Assembly: GCF_041381155.1 (NCBI RefSeq)
Contig: NC_091138.1
Span: 18,477,255-18,541,254, forward strand
DNA from: Argopecten irradians
Lineage: Eukaryota; Mollusca; Bivalvia; Pectinida; Pectinidae
Direction: 5' to 3'
DNA length: 64,000 bases
The first letter of the stretch is position 1, and each line of letters opens with the position of its first letter. Below are positions 61,152 to 64,000 of this stretch, piece after piece. The notes under the pieces were generated by a model. It was not told the origin of the DNA and did no database searches. It worked only from the letters and a program-made list of their open reading frames with translations. A program made the position numbers and the translations under genes.

Positions 61152-64000
61152 ATAGTGGTATTACATATAGAACGATTAGCTAGTGGTATTACATATAGAA
61201 CATGTAGCTAGTGGTATTACATAATGAACATGTAGCTAGTGGTATTACATATAGAACGTGTAGCTAGTGGTATTACATATAGAACATGTAGCTAGTGGTA
61301 TTACATATAGAACGTGTAGTTAGTGGTATTACATATAGAACGTGTAGCTAGTGGTATTACATATAGAAGAGTAGTAGTGGTATTACATAGAACGGTAGTA
61401 GTGGTATTACATATAGAACGTGTAGCTAGTGGTATTACTATAGAAGTATAGAACAAGAAGTGTAGCTAGTGGTATTACATATAGAACGTGTAGCTAGTGG
61501 TATTACATATAGAACATGTAGCTAGTGGTATTACATATAGAACATATAGCTAGTGGTATTACATATAGAACATGTAGCTAGTGGTATTACATATAGAACA
61601 TGTAGCTAGTGGTATTACATATAGAACGAGTAGTTAGTGGTATTACATATAGAACGTGTAGCTAGTGGTATTACATATAGAACGTGTAGCTAGTGGTATT
61701 ACATATAGAACATGTAGCTAGTGGTATTACATAATGAACATGAAGCTAGTGGTATTACATATTGAACGTGTAGCTAGTGGTATTACATATAGAACATGTA
61801 GCTAGTGGTATTACATATAGAACGAGTAGTTAGTGGTATTACATATAGAACGTGTAGCTAGTGGTATTACATATAGAACGTGTAGCTAGTGGTATTACAT
61901 ATAGAACGTGTAGCTAGTGGTATTACATAAAGAATGTGTAGCTAGTGGTATTACATATAGAACGTGTAGTTAGTGGTATTACATATAGAACGTGTAGCTA
62001 GTGGTATTACATATAGAACGTGTAGCTAGTGGTATTACATATAGAACGTGTAGCTAGTGGTATTACATATAGAACGTGTAGCTAGTGGTATTACATATAG
62101 AACGTGTAGCTAGTGGTATTACATATAGAACGATTAGCTAGTGGTATTACATATAGAACGTGTAGCTAGTGGTATTACATATAGAACGTGTAGCTAGTGG
62201 TATTACATATAGAACGTGTAGCTAGTGGTATTACATATAGAACGTGTAGCTAGTGGTATTACATATAGAACGTGTAGCTAGTGGTATTACATATAGAACG
62301 TGTAGCTAGTGGTATTACATATAGAACGTGTAGCTAGTGGTATTACATATAGAACGTGTAGCTAGTGGTATTACATATAGAACATGAAGCTAGTGGTATT
62401 ACATATTGAACGTGTAGCTAGTGGTATTACATATAGAACGTGTAGCTAGTGGTATTACATATAGAACGAGTAGTTAGTGGTATTACATATTGAACGTGTA
62501 GCTAGTGGTATTACATATAGAACGTGTAGCTAGTGGTATTACATATAGAACGAGTAGTTAGTGGTATTACATATTGAACGTGTAGCTAGTGGTATTACAT
62601 ATAGAACGTGTAGCTAGTGGTATTACATATAGAACGTGTAGCTAGTGGTATTACATATAGAACATGTAGCTAGTGGTATTACATATAGAACGAGTAGTTA
62701 GTGGTATTACATATTGAACGTGTAGCTAGTGGTATTACATATAGAACGTGTAGTTAGTGGTATTACATATAGAACGTGTAGCTAGTGGTATTACATATAG
62801 AACGTGTAGCTAGTGGTATTACATATAGAACATGTAGCTAGTGGTATTACATATAGAACGTGTAGCTAGTGGTATTACATATAGAACGTGTAGCTAGTGG
62901 TATTACATATAGAACGTGTAGCTAGTGGTATTACATATAGAACGTGTAGTTAGTGGTATTACATATAGAACGTGTAGCTAGTGGTATTACATATAGAACA
63001 TGTAGCTAGTGGTATTACATATAGAACGTGTAGCTAGTGGTATTACATATAGAACGATTAGCTAGTGGTATTACATATAGAACGTGTAGCTAGTGGTATT
63101 ACATATAGAACGTGTAGCTAGTGGTATTACATATAGAACGTGTAGCTAGTGGTATTACATATAGAACGTGTAGCTAGTGGTATTACATATGAACATGAGC
63201 TAGTGGTATTACATATAGAACGTGTAGCTAGTGGTATTACATATAGAACGAGTAGTTAGTGGTATTACATATGAACGTGTAGCTAGTGGTATTACATATA
63301 GAACGATGTAGCTAGTGGTATTACATATAGAACGTGTAGCTAGTGGTATTACATATAGAACATGTAGCTAGTGGTATTACATATAGAACGAGTAGTTAGT
63401 GGTATTACATATTGAACGTGTAGCTAGTGGTATTACATATAGAACGATTAGCTAGTGGTATTACATATAGAACGTGTAGTTAGTGGTATTACATATAGAA
63501 CGTGTAGCTAGTGGTATTACATATAGAACGTGTAGTTAGTGGTATTACATATAGAACGTGTAGTTAGTGGTATTACATATTGAACGTGTAGCTAGTAGTA
63601 TTACATATCGAACATATAGCTAGTGGTATTACCTAAAGAACGTGTAGCTAGTGGTATTACATATAGAACGTGTAGCTAGTGGTATTACATATAGAACGTG
63701 TAGTTAGTGGTATTACATATAGAACGAGTAGTTAGTGGTATTACATATAGAACGAGTAGTTAATTAGTGGTATTACATATAGAACGTGTAGCTAGTGGTA
63801 TTACATATAGAACGTGTAGCTAGTGGTATTACATATAGAACGTGTAGCTAGTGGTATTACATATAGTGGAACATTAGCTAGTGGTATTACATATAGAACA
63901 TGTAGCTAGTGGTATTACATATAGAACATGTAGCTAGTGGTATTACATATAGAACATGTAGCTAGTGGTATTACATATAGAACATGTAGCTAGTGGTATT
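61152..64000. repeat. 28 bp minisatellite running off the window
   Basis: About 100 copies of a 28 bp unit (core TAGTGGTATTACATATAGAA followed by CGTGTAGC). Variants CATGTAGC, CGAGTAGT and CGATTAGC are scattered along it. It begins within a few bases of the end of the 47 bp array and continues past base 64000. No ORF is present. Confidence 0.97.

Overview
The window looks like nuclear DNA of a bivalve mollusc. It is AT-rich and its genes are split by many introns. Three interspersed repeats have the pearl/Helentron architecture known from oysters and other bivalves: a terminal hairpin, a core array of about 156 bp units, an ACGG-type microsatellite, and a 3' hairpin ending in CTAA. The assignment is inferred from gene and repeat character; species cannot be named.

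Four protein-coding genes can be supported. (1) A 4-coumarate-CoA-ligase/luciferase-type acyl-CoA synthetase on + (763-10215, 11 exons, 606 codons), intact except for one in-frame TAG in exon 3. (2) LRPAP1/RAP, the ER chaperone of LDL-receptor-family proteins, on - (29435-16113, 7 exons, 334 aa, C-terminal HTEL). (3) FADD on + (44252-49566, 3 exons, 240 aa, death-effector plus death domain). (4) A large single-exon ORF on - (56596-51956, 1546 aa) of unknown function with a PLDLS CtBP-type motif and about 590 residues of an 8-residue repeat. FADD and gene 4 are tail to tail. I see no sign that the four work in one pathway.

Roughly a third of the window is tandem repeat. The arrays are: a pearl core (7.54-8.89 kb), a second pearl core (11.4-13.45 kb), a 7.6 kb 121/75 bp satellite filling the last LRPAP1 intron (16.2-23.85 kb), a minisatellite in LRPAP1 intron 1 (27.2-28.9 kb), a 178 bp satellite (35.16-37.64 and 42.13-42.64 kb) split by a 4.5 kb inverted-repeat element, a coding 24 bp minisatellite in gene 4, a ~47 bp minisatellite with a 646 bp higher-order unit (59.15-61.15 kb), and a 28 bp minisatellite running off the right end (61.15-64.0 kb).

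The introns also hold well-preserved non-autonomous DNA transposons. Most striking is a nest in FADD intron 1: a tRNA-derived SINE is split by a hAT-like element, which itself holds a pearl/Helentron-type element and a TTAA-type MITE. No rRNA, tRNA gene, CRISPR array or retroviral element was recognised.
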